From assembly GCF_030068605.1 (NCBI RefSeq), contig NZ_JASJOU010000001.1, forward strand, positions 1,054,001 through 1,118,000: a stretch of DNA of 64,000 bases, in the 5' to 3' direction. A program made the position numbers and the translations under genes. The notes under the pieces are model-generated. The model saw only the letters and a program-made list of their open reading frames with translations, was not told the DNA's origin and did not search any database. Positions 27,901-36,237 of this stretch are shown here, piece by piece. This DNA is from Xanthocytophaga agilis (GTDB lineage: Bacteria; Bacteroidota; Bacteroidia; Cytophagales; 172606-1). The first letter of the stretch is position 1, and every line of letters begins with the position of its first letter.

Positions 27901-28049
27901 ATCTGTGTATTGGTCACATCCGGAAATGCATCCAGTGGTGTATTCAAAAAACTTATGATCCCGGCAATAGCCAGTATCCCTGTGATAAAGAAAGTAAAGA
28001 AACGGTTCTTGAGACAGAACGCGATACAGTTTTTAATAAATGCATTCAT
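24939..28049 (-). CDS. Heavy-metal efflux RND pump, CzcA type
   Basis: A 1036-residue inner-membrane proton/metal antiporter, the pump of a tripartite efflux complex. It has 12 predicted helices and two large periplasmic loops. The TM4 signature VDFGIIIDGAVVMVE is the D-F-G-x3-D-G-A-V pattern of divalent-cation (Zn/Co/Cd or Ni) pumps, unlike the A-x-D-A-A-I motif of CusA copper/silver pumps. The opening LNTPLDAFPDVTNTQIII is also typical. It is third in the operon TolC - adaptor - pump, 102 bp after the adaptor. The metal cannot be fixed from sequence. Confidence 0.94.
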   Translation of the reverse strand: MNAFIKNCIAFCLKNRFFTFFITGILAIAGIISFLNTPLDAFPDVTNTQIIIVTEWNGRSAEEVERFVTVPVEVAMNSVQRKTNVRSITMFGLSVMKIIFEDDVDDFFARQQVNNQLRSVQLPEGVDPEVQPPYGPTGEIFRYVLESPTKDTRELLTLQNWTIDRQIRSVPGVADVVAFGGREKIYELQINPTLLSRYDITPLEVYQAVSRSNLNVGGDVIEKNGQAYVVRGIGLLTSIPDIENIIIDNVKGSPILIRNVAQVIESDQPRVGQVGLGDRDDVVEGIVVMRKGENPGQVLKLVKEKIAELNEKVLPADVKMKTFYDRDNLMQYCTDTVMHNLIEGIVFVTVIVFLFMADWRTTLIVSIIIPLALLFAFFCLRLKGMSANLLSLGAVDFGIIIDGAVVMVEGIFVSLDHLAHKQGMEKFNRLSKLGLIKKTGTEMGKAVFFSKLIIITALLPIFSFQKVEGKMFSPLAYTLGFALLGALFFTLTLVPVLCAFLLKKNVRERHNPFVNFFNNSITRAFTWCFRYKKITVGVASVFLAVTLFSARWLGSEFLPQLNEGALWVTAELPMSMSLPKSVEMAKTLRHDLSEFDEVNEVLSQTGRSNDGTDPNGFYFLQFQVDLKPKKEWKRNITTDELIGEMDKKLSQYQGILYNYSQPVVDNVAEAVAGFKASNAVKIFGDDLETLDKLADEVLTQIKDVRGIKDAGILRNVGQPEMQILLHDHLMALYGVSVADAQAVIEMAIGGKTANMKYEGEKRFDIRIRYPQEYRQSEEDIEKLMVPTLHNTKVPLREIATVQTLTGPAFVYRDINKRFIGVKFSVRERDLGSTIAEAEKKVNEKVSLPKGYSIHWTGEFENQVRATKRLTEVVPISLAAIFVLLFITFGNAKDAGLVLINVPFALIGGILALHITGMNFGISAGVGFIALFGICVQNGVILISVFNNNLKQRMPITQAISEGVQSRIRPVVMTAMMAAIGLLPAAVSTGIGSESQKPLAIVIIGGLITATVLTLLVFPIIYWAFNRKKHTVAIQVA

Positions 28050-28151
28050 AGTTTATGAGGTAACAGACAGTTTCGCAAAGCACTGAGAATCAATCTATAT
28101 ATTAATTATCCTTATATTATCCAATTATTATCTATTAATTATCTAAAAATA

Positions 28152-29240
28152 TCAATCATTTAAAGCATCATAGATAAACAACTGATTCTGGCTAACGACT
28201 TTCTCTGCTTCCTGTAGTCCAGATTGGATGTAAGCCATACTGTTTGCTTGCTTGTACAGCTCAACTTCTCGTGTTTCAATATTGTATCGGTCCTTAAAAA
28301 CCATTACGAAATGCTTACTCTTGTCAAAAATTACGGCTGAAGAAGGGACAGAAAGCATCTGTTTATCCTCGTTAAAATGTAGTGTCACAGTTGCATTCAT
28401 CTCTGGCTTCAAGGCATAATCCGGATTTTGCAGTTTCACTCGTACCTTCATCGTCTTTGTTTCCGGATCCAGAATGTTAAAAATACGGTCTACTTTCCCG
28501 TGGAATATTTTATCGCCATAACTAATGGTTTGTACATCGGCCTCCATTCCTACTTTTATGCGGGCAATGTCTGTCTCATAGACGTTTGCAGACACCCATA
28601 CATCATTGATCTGCGCAATCGTGAAAATATTTTCGGCATTATCAGACCGTAACTGCATATCCCGGTTGATATGTTTTTCAATCACAAATCCGCTAATGGG
28701 CGCTTTTACCTGATATTCTGATTGCTTACCCAGTCCGTAGATTCTGAAGATTTCCTGAATACGATTCAATTCGGCTTGTGATTTTTCAACTTCTTTTCGT
28801 GCAGCAGTCACATCCCGCTCAGAGTTCAGTTTACTTTCAAATAAATCTTCTGCAACACGAAGATTTTTCTGGTCCATCAGAAGATCACTTTGGGCATCAA
28901 TCATTTGTCTTTCATAGTCAGCTACTTCTCCGCTGCGTATCACTGCCAGAATCTGACCTTTTTCGACATAGTCACCTAATTCCGCATTCACATCCATTAC
29001 ATTCCCTCCTACCAGCGGAAATACCTCAACCAATTTGTTATCGTCTGGAGTGATTTTCCCAATCAGTTTTAGTTCTGCCTTTACAGGTTCTGTTTTCGCG
29101 ACGGTTATTTTTACCCGTGATAACATGGTATCACTCAACACAAAAGTGGATTTCTCTTCTTTATGCTCCGGAGGGGATTGCTTGCAGCCAATAAGTCCTG
29201 TAAAACAAGACACCAATACGAAATAGATTCTCAGATTCAT
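28152..29240 (-). CDS. Efflux RND periplasmic adaptor, CzcB/CusB type
   Basis: A 362-residue membrane-fusion protein linking the pump to the TolC channel. The N-terminus is a lipoprotein-type signal with FTGLIGCKQSPPEH, so Cys19 is probably lipidated. After it come a first beta-barrel/lipoyl half (LVEVFPLVGGNVMDVNAELG, then VEKGQILAVIRSGEVADY), a helical hairpin (residues about 118-165), the second lipoyl half (KAPISGFVIEKHINRDMQL), and a barrel ending with PSSAVIFDKSKHFVMVF. Histidine/methionine-rich metal-chaperone extensions are absent. It lies between the TolC gene and the pump. Confidence 0.93.
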   Translation of the reverse strand: MNLRIYFVLVSCFTGLIGCKQSPPEHKEEKSTFVLSDTMLSRVKITVAKTEPVKAELKLIGKITPDDNKLVEVFPLVGGNVMDVNAELGDYVEKGQILAVIRSGEVADYERQMIDAQSDLLMDQKNLRVAEDLFESKLNSERDVTAARKEVEKSQAELNRIQEIFRIYGLGKQSEYQVKAPISGFVIEKHINRDMQLRSDNAENIFTIAQINDVWVSANVYETDIARIKVGMEADVQTISYGDKIFHGKVDRIFNILDPETKTMKVRVKLQNPDYALKPEMNATVTLHFNEDKQMLSVPSSAVIFDKSKHFVMVFKDRYNIETREVELYKQANSMAYIQSGLQEAEKVVSQNQLFIYDALND

Positions 29241-29291
29241 TGTATAGAATAATTAGATTAGACAATGTGACTTAACATAAGTTTTCTACTT

Positions 29292-30578
29292 TTAACGGAA
29301 GAGCTCAACTCCCACGACATAGTTTAACTCCTCAAAGGATTCAATACGGGCAATTCGCAATCGGTTTAGTTGCTCTATACTCTGGTTATAGGCTTCAAAC
29401 AAGTCTACAAATTCCAGTAAGGACACATTCTGTTTCCGGAAGCTTGTCAGTACACCTGTATTTAATTGCTCAAACTGAGTCCTGAAGTTGGTATCTACCT
29501 TTTTGTATTCATCTTCTATCTGACGTAGCTTATTGAGTGATGCAGCCACTTCATTCCGTACTTCCAGTTGTTTGTTTTGCTGTTGCAATTGCATCATAGA
29601 AGCCTCACTCTTAGCCATTTTTATATTTCCCTGATTGCGGTTAAATACAGGTAGATCCAACCCTACTGTAAGAGCCAGATAATGAGGAATGTAACTACCT
29701 GCCTGGTCATAACTTGCACCAATGGATAAGTCAGGAATTGCCAGGCTCTTCTGAAGACGATAGTGCATTTCTGCTTGCTTTACCTGACTTTCCACTATAT
29801 GCAGGTCTGACCGATTGGTGATGGCAAGATCTATCAGGTTCTGTGATTGTGTTTTCTGGAAATCATATTGCTGCATCATACTTTCATCCAGTATCGGTAC
29901 AACCGGACGGCTTGTTTGCAGCAATAGCTGCAACTGAAGGTGTTCGTTTGCAATGGAAGCCAGCAACTGTGTCTTATCATTATTCAATTGATAGTAAGCA
30001 GCTTTCAAGCGCACTACATCTTTCAGAGAGATATTATTTTTATTGTATTGCGTCTCTAAAGCAGAAATAGTATTATCCAATACAGCAAGCTGATTCGTAA
30101 AACGTTCGATAGTTTGTGTAGAAAAAGCTATATGATAAAAGCTCCGACGCAACTCAAATTTCAGTGTACGTAACAGATCATAAAAAGCAAACTCAGACAT
30201 TCGTGTGTTTTCTCTGGACATTGCTACTCTCTTATTTCGCTTACCTGCTAACACAACCAACTGCTGAATACTAAATGTTTTCTGTCCGGCTGATCCTACA
30301 TCCAGTACTTTCCGGTTTAGGTTATTGTACAAGCTCCATTCAGTAGAAAGTTGTGGATTATCCCATAGCTTTGTTTGAGCCAATTGCGCTTTTGAGGCTT
30401 CGATAGCATATTTCTCTGCCAGTAATCGTAGATTCTGATTCAGAAAAATACTATCTGCCTGATTCAATGAGATACGAAGCGTATCCTGGGCTTGCACTAC
30501 ACCGATCTGTATAAAAAATAAACACAAAGAGATCCCTAGCCACCTGTCAGGCAGCTTTTTCCATTTCAGTACATTCAT
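29292..30578 (-). CDS. TolC-family outer membrane factor (CzcC type)
   Basis: A 428-residue outer-membrane channel subunit. The signal peptide ends near VVQAQ (residue about 31). The body has the two OEP repeats: a first one with LRISLNQADSIFLNQNLRLL and long amphipathic helices, and a second starting around LIDLAITNRSDLHIVESQVK. PVFNRNQGNIKMAKSEA is the conserved equatorial segment of metal-efflux members. It is first in the efflux operon and is preceded by a hairpin and a set of phased direct repeats that may control it. Confidence 0.92.
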   Translation of the reverse strand: MNVLKWKKLPDRWLGISLCLFFIQIGVVQAQDTLRISLNQADSIFLNQNLRLLAEKYAIEASKAQLAQTKLWDNPQLSTEWSLYNNLNRKVLDVGSAGQKTFSIQQLVVLAGKRNKRVAMSRENTRMSEFAFYDLLRTLKFELRRSFYHIAFSTQTIERFTNQLAVLDNTISALETQYNKNNISLKDVVRLKAAYYQLNNDKTQLLASIANEHLQLQLLLQTSRPVVPILDESMMQQYDFQKTQSQNLIDLAITNRSDLHIVESQVKQAEMHYRLQKSLAIPDLSIGASYDQAGSYIPHYLALTVGLDLPVFNRNQGNIKMAKSEASMMQLQQQNKQLEVRNEVAASLNKLRQIEDEYKKVDTNFRTQFEQLNTGVLTSFRKQNVSLLEFVDLFEAYNQSIEQLNRLRIARIESFEELNYVVGVELFR

Positions 30579-30699
30579 AAATTGAAATACAAGTTTGGCA
30601 GTTAGCCTCCTACTTTACTGGATTAGAGTAGGTTAGAAAATAATTAATCTAGATGGTAATTCTGTTTAGGTCAGATTAGCTGTATACCTGAAAGTCGAA

Positions 30700-30735
30700 A
30701 AAATACGGTTAATGGACACTTATTAACCGTATTTT
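30700..30735 (-). terminator. Hairpin between sensor kinase and efflux operon
   Basis: Perfect 14-bp arms (aaaatacggttaat at 30700-30713, its reverse complement at 30722-30735) enclose an 8-bp loop. On the minus strand a run of six T residues follows, so it can terminate the kinase transcript. The AT-rich stem also leaves open that it is a protein-binding operator. Confidence 0.6.
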
Positions 30736-30791
30736 GAAATCAACCGTTAGCAACAGGCGCTAATAGAATGAGACAAAAAAAGGATAGGAAC

Positions 30792-30829
30792 CTTAAAATG
30801 GGCTTAAGAAAAACTTAAAAAAAACTTAA
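30792..30829 (-). promoter_or_regulatory. Four CTTAA direct repeats at exact 11-bp spacing
   Basis: CTTAA begins at 30792, 30803, 30814 and 30825, each 11 bp apart, so all face the same side of the helix. The last copy overlaps the kinase stop codon. Direct repeats at 11-bp spacing are how OmpR/PhoB-family response regulators bind, and one is encoded in this cluster. The likely target is the efflux operon beginning at 30578. Confidence 0.6.
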
Positions 30830-32217
30830 AATTGGTGTGGCAGTACTAATGAAAAAATATTAATCTGATTATCAGATACTTGATAAGATATAGTCCCTCC
30901 ATGTGCTTCAATAATTCTCCGCACCATAGACAAACCTAATCCAAAACCTCTTTTTCCGCTGGCATTTTGCCCTCTGAAGAAGGGTTGAAAGATACGGGAA
31001 GTCTCTGTATCAGACAAAGGCGATCCTTCATTAAAGAATTGAATAAGAATCCGATCCTTTTGTGCGTGGATTAATACCTGAGCGGACTGATTATCAGAAT
31101 ATTTACAGGCATTTTCAATTAGGTTGACAAAGCTATTTTTCAGCATTAACCCCTGTCCCTGCACAGTCAGAAGAGTATCATCATCCGGAATTTCCTGAAA
31201 ACCAACACTTACTATTGCCTGTGGTAAATGCATTTTTACATCCTCAACAGCCTCAAACAATAATTCATCAATACGAACACGTTGTGCATCTGCTTCCAGC
31301 CGGATCTTATCATACCTGGCCAGGAGCAATAAAGAGTTGGTGATGTTGGTGAGTTTATCCAGGTCTTCCTGCAAGGAAGCTAATAGGGCTTGGTATTCTT
31401 CTATTGAGCGGGATTTCTTACGAGCGGCCTCTAATTGAGCGACTAATGTAGCCAAGGGAGTTCTTAGTTCATGTGAGGCATGTTGCACAAAGTTTTTCTG
31501 GGTTTCAAAAGCCAATGACAGCCTGTCCAGCATGTAATTAAAATTTTGTGCTAATCGGTTTATCTCCTCATCTCTGTTCTCAATAGTTAATTTCTCCTGC
31601 AGGTTAGTCGCATTGATACGTGCAATCTTTTCATTCAGCAATTCGACAGGTTTGAATGTTTGCTGCACATAATAATAGCCAGCTACGCCTGTCAGAAGCA
31701 TTCCCAGACTTCCAGCAATAGCAAGTGTATAAATCAGATTATTTAGTTTGCGTCTCCCGTATTTGTCATAGGCAGATGCAATGACCACATTGTTCTGGCC
31801 TTTTTCATTGTAAAATAACCCAATGATCTCACTTTCTTTGTCTGTATACTCAATCTTATGTTGTTCGCGGATGTGTTGCAGCAGTGTAGGAGAATAGTTT
31901 ACCTTGTGATCATCTATACTACTGTAGATCAATCTGTTTTGAGGGTCAAATACCAGTACTTTTTCTTCGTATAATTTATTAATGGTGTTCTGATCAATTA
32001 TTTTCAATATATCATTATCAATCTCCCGAACGTCAATCAGCAACCGGGCAGTATTGAGAGCCTTCTCTTCCAGGCGATCATAGAATTCTTCTTTTCGAAA
32101 AGAAGAATAAAATAAATAGGTTATTAAAGAAGTGATGAGCAGAATAATAGCTACCAACCCACTGAATAGTACAGCCAGTCGTACTTTATGCGGTACTATA
32201 ATTTTATGCTGAAACAT
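30826..32217 (-). CDS. Sensor histidine kinase of the metal-efflux cluster (CusS/CzcS-like)
   Basis: A 463-residue membrane kinase. TM1 is at residues about 14-34, a periplasmic sensor of some 120 residues follows, and TM2 is near 163-183. A HAMP domain follows (VELLNEKIARINATNLQEKL). The H-box is FVQHASHELRTPLATLVAQL (phospho-accepting histidine at about 243). The N-box is NLIENACKYSDN, and the G-boxes are FQPFFRGQ and GFGLGLSMVRRIIEAHGG. It overlaps the end of the response regulator by 14 bp. Partnering with the efflux genes is inferred from position. Confidence 0.94.
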   Translation of the reverse strand: MFQHKIIVPHKVRLAVLFSGLVAIILLITSLITYLFYSSFRKEEFYDRLEEKALNTARLLIDVREIDNDILKIIDQNTINKLYEEKVLVFDPQNRLIYSSIDDHKVNYSPTLLQHIREQHKIEYTDKESEIIGLFYNEKGQNNVVIASAYDKYGRRKLNNLIYTLAIAGSLGMLLTGVAGYYYVQQTFKPVELLNEKIARINATNLQEKLTIENRDEEINRLAQNFNYMLDRLSLAFETQKNFVQHASHELRTPLATLVAQLEAARKKSRSIEEYQALLASLQEDLDKLTNITNSLLLLARYDKIRLEADAQRVRIDELLFEAVEDVKMHLPQAIVSVGFQEIPDDDTLLTVQGQGLMLKNSFVNLIENACKYSDNQSAQVLIHAQKDRILIQFFNEGSPLSDTETSRIFQPFFRGQNASGKRGFGLGLSMVRRIIEAHGGTISYQVSDNQINIFSLVLPHQF

Positions 32218-32893
32218 CTTTCAGATAATAGCCAAACCCCGGCTTGGTATGAATAAGTTTTCTATCAAAAGGTTTATCAATTTTATTTCGCAGGAAGCTA
32301 ATATAGACTTCAATGGTATTTGTTCCTGTATCAAAATTCACATCCCACACTTTTTCAGCTATTTCCACTTTGGAGACTACCCTTCCATTTGCCTGAGCCA
32401 GTAATTCCAGCAGAGAAAACTCCCGCATGGTCAACTCTATCTCTTTACCTCCCCTTCTGGCTTTTTTTTCCAACAAATCAATCTGCAAGTCAGCCACCAT
32501 TATTTTCTCTTCCAATGCTGTATGTTGTACAGACCGTTTCAAGAACACCTGAATACGTGCCAGTAATTCCTGAAAGTGAAAAGGCTTTACCAGATAGTCA
32601 TCAGCTCCTGCATCAAAGGCCAGTATCTTATCATCCAGTTCGCCTAACGCAGTTAACATAATAATCGGTATATCCTTATTCTGTTGTCGAAACAATTTAC
32701 ACAACTCAAATCCATTCTTATAAGGCAGGTTCACATCTAATATAACCAACTGATAATCAATGCTTTTATATAGTCTCTCTGCGACAGTTCCATCAAAAGC
32801 TACCTGCACATCAAATCCGGAGTCTGTCAATGTTTCCCGAATATTTGCTGCCAGTTTGGGTTCATCTTCTGCCAGGAGGATTTTTGTATTCAT
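32204..32893 (-). CDS. OmpR/PhoB-family response regulator (CusR/CzcR-like)
   Basis: A 229-residue regulator. The receiver domain (residues about 4-116) has ILLAEDEPKLAANIRETL, the phospho-acceptor aspartate in LVILDVNLPYKNGFE (about 53), the T/K sites in PIIMLTALGE and DDYLVKPFHFQELLARI. The winged-helix domain (about 130-225) has ELTMREFSLLELLAQ, then VSKVEIAEKVWDVNFDTGTN and HTKPGFGYYLK. It is the first gene of the RR-HK pair, overlapping the kinase by 14 bp. The phased CTTAA repeats downstream of the kinase are its likely target. Confidence 0.95.
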   Translation of the reverse strand: MNTKILLAEDEPKLAANIRETLTDSGFDVQVAFDGTVAERLYKSIDYQLVILDVNLPYKNGFELCKLFRQQNKDIPIIMLTALGELDDKILAFDAGADDYLVKPFHFQELLARIQVFLKRSVQHTALEEKIMVADLQIDLLEKKARRGGKEIELTMREFSLLELLAQANGRVVSKVEIAEKVWDVNFDTGTNTIEVYISFLRNKIDKPFDRKLIHTKPGFGYYLKDVSA

Positions 32894-33014
32894 AGTCTGG
32901 TAAAATTATGATGCTGCTTACATAAATTTATACAATCTGTAAAATCAGAATAATGTGTGTAAATCGCTTCAATCTATACTAGTTGACAAAATACGAATAT
33001 ACAGAAAACAAAAA

Positions 33015-33044
33015 AGCGGCAGATTATACTATAATCCTGCCGCT
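33015..33044 (-). terminator. Terminator after the zinc-ribbon protein gene
   Basis: Arms at 33015-33027 and 33031-33044 pair over 13 bp with a single bulged base. On the minus strand the stem is followed by a T run. It sits about 20 bp past the stop codon of the 33064 gene. Confidence 0.75.
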
Positions 33045-33063
33045 CTCATGTAAATTTCAAATA

Positions 33064-33831
33064 TTATTGACGAAGATCTGCCATTATCTTTTTAGGTTTC
33101 TCAAGAGGCACTTCTTCTACATCGGCAAATACACGGCCGCAATGTTCACAAACAATAATTTTCTTCTTCTCACGGATTTCAACCTGACGTTGGGGAGGAA
33201 CAATATTAAAGCAACCACCACAGGCACCACGTCTTACCAACACTACAGCTAAGCCATTTTGTGCATTGGAACGAATTTTAGTGTATGACCGTAGTAAACG
33301 ATCTTCAATTTGTTCTGCCTGCTTTTCACGTTCAGCTATCAAACGTTTCTCTTCTTCTTGATTTTCAGATGTAATTACATCCAACTCTTTTTTCTTATTG
33401 TCCAGATCTTTCTTCCGTTCACTAAGCGTGTTTTGTACGCCCTGAATCTCATCTTTCTTCCGATTGATTTTGCTATTTGCTTCACCAATACGCTTATCAG
33501 AAAGCTCCATCTCCAGATTTTGTAATTCTATTTCCTTGCTGATGGCATCATATTCGCGATTATTACGCACATTCATCTGCTGATCTTTGTATTTGTTGAT
33601 CAGCTTCTCTGCGTCTTTCTTAGCCAGTCGGTGTTGCTCGATTTCTCCATCCAGCACATCTATTTCCTTCTCAAATTTTCCGATACGTGTCTGATAGCCG
33701 GCAATCTCATCTTCCAGATCCTGAACTTCTTCAGGAAGATCACCGCGAATTTTCAGAATTTCGTCTAATTTGGAATCAATGGTTTGGAGATGGAGAAGAG
33801 CTTCGAGTTTTTGAGCAACAGTAAGTTCCAT
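33064..33831 (-). CDS. Coiled-coil protein with C4 zinc ribbon (CT398-like)
   Basis: A 255-residue protein. Residues about 5-185 are a long antiparallel coiled coil rich in Lys, Glu and Asp (for example KFEKEIDVLDGEIEQHRLAK). At the C-terminus a zinc ribbon uses RRGACGGCFNIVPPQ and IVCEHCGRVF, four cysteines in two CxxC knuckles, with the intervening QRQVEIREKKKI loop typical of the family. In Bacteroidota this is widely conserved and often found next to the Nif3 gene, as here, 62 bp downstream. Its biochemical role is unknown. Confidence 0.9.
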   Translation of the reverse strand: MELTVAQKLEALLHLQTIDSKLDEILKIRGDLPEEVQDLEDEIAGYQTRIGKFEKEIDVLDGEIEQHRLAKKDAEKLINKYKDQQMNVRNNREYDAISKEIELQNLEMELSDKRIGEANSKINRKKDEIQGVQNTLSERKKDLDNKKKELDVITSENQEEEKRLIAEREKQAEQIEDRLLRSYTKIRSNAQNGLAVVLVRRGACGGCFNIVPPQRQVEIREKKKIIVCEHCGRVFADVEEVPLEKPKKIMADLRQ

Positions 33832-33893
33832 ATATGATTATTAGAATTGGGATTGAGTTTAAGTCACTCAATTATCTATACAAATAGTATGCT

Positions 33894-34991
33894 TTACAGG
33901 TAAAAAACAGGGTTCGTAGTAGTTTCTGACAAATTGACCGCAATATTACTTATTTTTTTTGACAAATGCGCAAAAATTAAATCTTTTGTAAAAACTTCAC
34001 TTTCATAATGTCCTATGTCTGCCAGCACGATACGTTTGTCGGCATCAAAGAACTCATGGTATTTGACATCTGAGGTAATAAATATATCTGCTCCAGCCCG
34101 GAGAGCATCATTCAATAAAAATATTCCGGCACCTCCGCATACAGCTACTTTCTGAATGGGCTTGTCACGTAAAGCAGTGTAACGGATACATCCGGTTTGC
34201 ATTTTTGCTTTTAAGAAGTGTAGAAAAGCTGTTTCTGTCACAGGCTCTGCTAGGGTACCTATCGCACCAGATCCTACTTCCTGATTCTCATTTTCCAGGT
34301 TTGTGACGTAATAGGCAATTTCTTCATAGGGATGTGCTTGTCTCATAGCTGCCAGTACCTTTCCCACCAGATGAGTTGGAAACATGACCTCTATGCGATT
34401 CTCAGTTACTTCCTCAGGCTGATTGGCTTGTCCTATGTAAGGATTGGCTATTTCGTTTGGTGTAAAAGAACCTGTACCAGTCACCCGAAAGCTACACCCG
34501 GAATAGTTTCCAATTATCCCAGCCCCGGCACTGCTAAGTGCATCCAGCAAAACTTTCGTATCCTCTACTGGTACAAACACAACCAGCTTCTGCAAAGTTT
34601 GTTTTTTAGGAGATAAAATCTGAATATTCTGTAATCCCAGGCGTGAGGCGATATGAAAATTCACTCCATTGTGCACATTGTCCAGATTTGTGTGGGTAGC
34701 ATAAATGGCAATATTATTCTGTATGGCCTTTACAATAGTTCGTCCAATATAATTAGTACGATTAATCTTTTTTAGTCCTTTAAATATAATAGGGTGATGG
34801 GCTATTACCAGATTGCATCCTTTGGCAATGGCTTCATCTATGACCTCTTCTGTAGTATCCAGGCTAATCAATATCCCTTTTACAGCATCTGCTGCATCTC
34901 CTACCAGTAATCCTGCATTGTCATAACTTTCCTGATAGGCTAGTGGAGCCCATGTTTCCATTATTTTTATTACATCTGCAATACGTGTCAT
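33894..34991 (-). CDS. Nif3-like dinuclear metal centre protein
   Basis: A 365-residue Nif3/YbgI-family protein, a hexameric toroid with two metals per subunit and possibly GTP cyclohydrolase I type 2-like activity; its physiological role is unsettled. The start at 34991 (MTRIADVIKIMETWAPLAYQ) fits the family; the frame is open to 35075, but that extension matches nothing. Metal ligands are visible in NLVIAHHPIIFKGLKKI (about 64) and in LADIGHYESEVFTKDL near the end. The long PII-like insertion (about 130-230) characteristic of many Bacteroidota members is present. Confidence 0.93.
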   Translation of the reverse strand: MTRIADVIKIMETWAPLAYQESYDNAGLLVGDAADAVKGILISLDTTEEVIDEAIAKGCNLVIAHHPIIFKGLKKINRTNYIGRTIVKAIQNNIAIYATHTNLDNVHNGVNFHIASRLGLQNIQILSPKKQTLQKLVVFVPVEDTKVLLDALSSAGAGIIGNYSGCSFRVTGTGSFTPNEIANPYIGQANQPEEVTENRIEVMFPTHLVGKVLAAMRQAHPYEEIAYYVTNLENENQEVGSGAIGTLAEPVTETAFLHFLKAKMQTGCIRYTALRDKPIQKVAVCGGAGIFLLNDALRAGADIFITSDVKYHEFFDADKRIVLADIGHYESEVFTKDLIFAHLSKKISNIAVNLSETTTNPVFYL

Positions 34992-35335
34992 CTTATAAGA
35001 ATCCCTTGTTGGTTTAAATCCTGAAATAGTAAAAAATGTATTTACGGTTACGAGAAAAATATGTCCTCTCAACACTTATTTGTAAAAAATATTAGCCAAA
35101 CATACATGTTTCCTTGGCCTTTTATTTATCCTTTTATTCGCTGATAAACAAACTAATTACACAAATTTTCACAAAAACAAACTGGCAATAATACATTGAT
35201 TTTCATTCTGATAATACTTTTTTATCAGAATAATTGCCTAAAATGCAATTTTTTTTTACTATCTTTGCGTAAAATTTGTGTGGTTTAAGATTTTCTGCTC
35301 CTCCATTTTAGTTCATCATAACCTTCTTAAGATAT
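34992..35335. other. Intergenic region between Nif3 and the glycogen-synthase-like gene
   Basis: A divergent upstream region, with a strong plus-strand promoter box described separately at 35260-35267. No gene or RNA is seen. Confidence 0.5.
35260..35267 (+). promoter_or_regulatory. -7 box for the glycogen-synthase-like gene
   Basis: TATCTTTG fits TAnnTTTG, with a TTG at 35234-35236 as a possible -33 element. It lies 68 bp before the start codon and is preceded by a run of T residues. Confidence 0.55.
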
Positions 35336-36151
35336 ATGAGCAAACTCCGAGTTCTTTATGTAGCTACCGAGATTAATCCCTTCCTCCAAACCTCTGAAGT
35401 TGCTGATTTTGTAAGAAGACTTCCTCAAGCCATGCAAGAGCGTGGTATGGAAATCCGAATATTAGTTCCAAGGTTTGGTTTAATAAATGAAAGGAAAAAC
35501 CGGCTACATGAAGTAGTAAGACTTTCCGGTATCAACATTGCAGTGGGAGATGAAGAAAAGCCTTTAATCATTAAAGTAGCATCTATTCCAAATGCTAAAT
35601 TACAGGTCTATTTTATAGACAACGAAGATTACTTCCATCGTAAATCTGTCTTCTTTGATAAAGACAATCGGTTCCATCCCGATAACGATGAAAGAGCTAT
35701 CTTTTTCTGTAAAGGTGTATTGGAAACTGTAAAGAAACTGGGATGGTCACCTGACATTGTACATTGCAATGACTGGATGACTAGCCTGATCCCAATGTAT
35801 TTGAAAACAACGTACAAAAATGATCCGATGTTTAAAAATACAAAATCTGTATTTACTGTGTATAACAGTTTCTTTACACATAAATTTGACGAACAGGATT
35901 TGTTGGAAAAAGTAAAAATGATGGATATCGAAGACGGTATGTTATCGTATCTGAAAACAGCCGACTATTCAGCATTTATTCGCACAGGGATGGCTTATGC
36001 AGATGTAGTGCTTAAAGCGGAAGAACGTTTCAATGACAAACTGACTCAGTTATTTGCTGAGTTCGATGAGAAGAAAATAAACTACATCGAACCCAATGAA
36101 GAAACATTCAGTGATTCCTACTATAACTTGTATAATGAGTTATTTAGTTAA
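35336..36151 (+). CDS. Glycogen/starch synthase N-terminal domain-like protein, degenerate
   Basis: A 271-residue protein that matches only the N-terminal (GT5 catalytic region) Rossmann half of glycogen synthase, which is normally about 470-500 residues. VLYVATEINPFLQTSEVADF aligns with the ADP-glucose-binding start of GlgA, and VHCNDWMTSLIPMYLK matches its conserved D-x-x-H-x-x-D-W region. Where GlgA has the catalytic K-x-G-G-L motif, this protein has Q-T-S-E-V, and the C-terminal glycosyl-donor domain is missing. It is therefore unlikely to synthesise glycogen by itself. It has a good promoter and is not visibly broken, so it may have a binding or regulatory role. Confidence 0.82.
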   Translation: MSKLRVLYVATEINPFLQTSEVADFVRRLPQAMQERGMEIRILVPRFGLINERKNRLHEVVRLSGINIAVGDEEKPLIIKVASIPNAKLQVYFIDNEDYFHRKSVFFDKDNRFHPDNDERAIFFCKGVLETVKKLGWSPDIVHCNDWMTSLIPMYLKTTYKNDPMFKNTKSVFTVYNSFFTHKFDEQDLLEKVKMMDIEDGMLSYLKTADYSAFIRTGMAYADVVLKAEERFNDKLTQLFAEFDEKKINYIEPNEETFSDSYYNLYNELFS

Positions 36152-36181
36152 GGTTTCTTTCCGAATAGACACTGGTAAAAC

Positions 36182-36215
36182 AAAAAGACTCTGCTTATCC
36201 AAGCAGAGTCTTTTT
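36182..36215. terminator. Bidirectional terminator between convergent genes
   Basis: A perfect 15-bp stem (aaaaagactctgctt at 36182-36196, with 36201-36215) around an ATCC loop, flanked by A and T runs. It serves the glycogen-synthase-like gene on one strand and the peroxiredoxin gene on the other. Confidence 0.9.
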
Positions 36216-36237
36216 GTTTTTATACCCTTATACTTCC

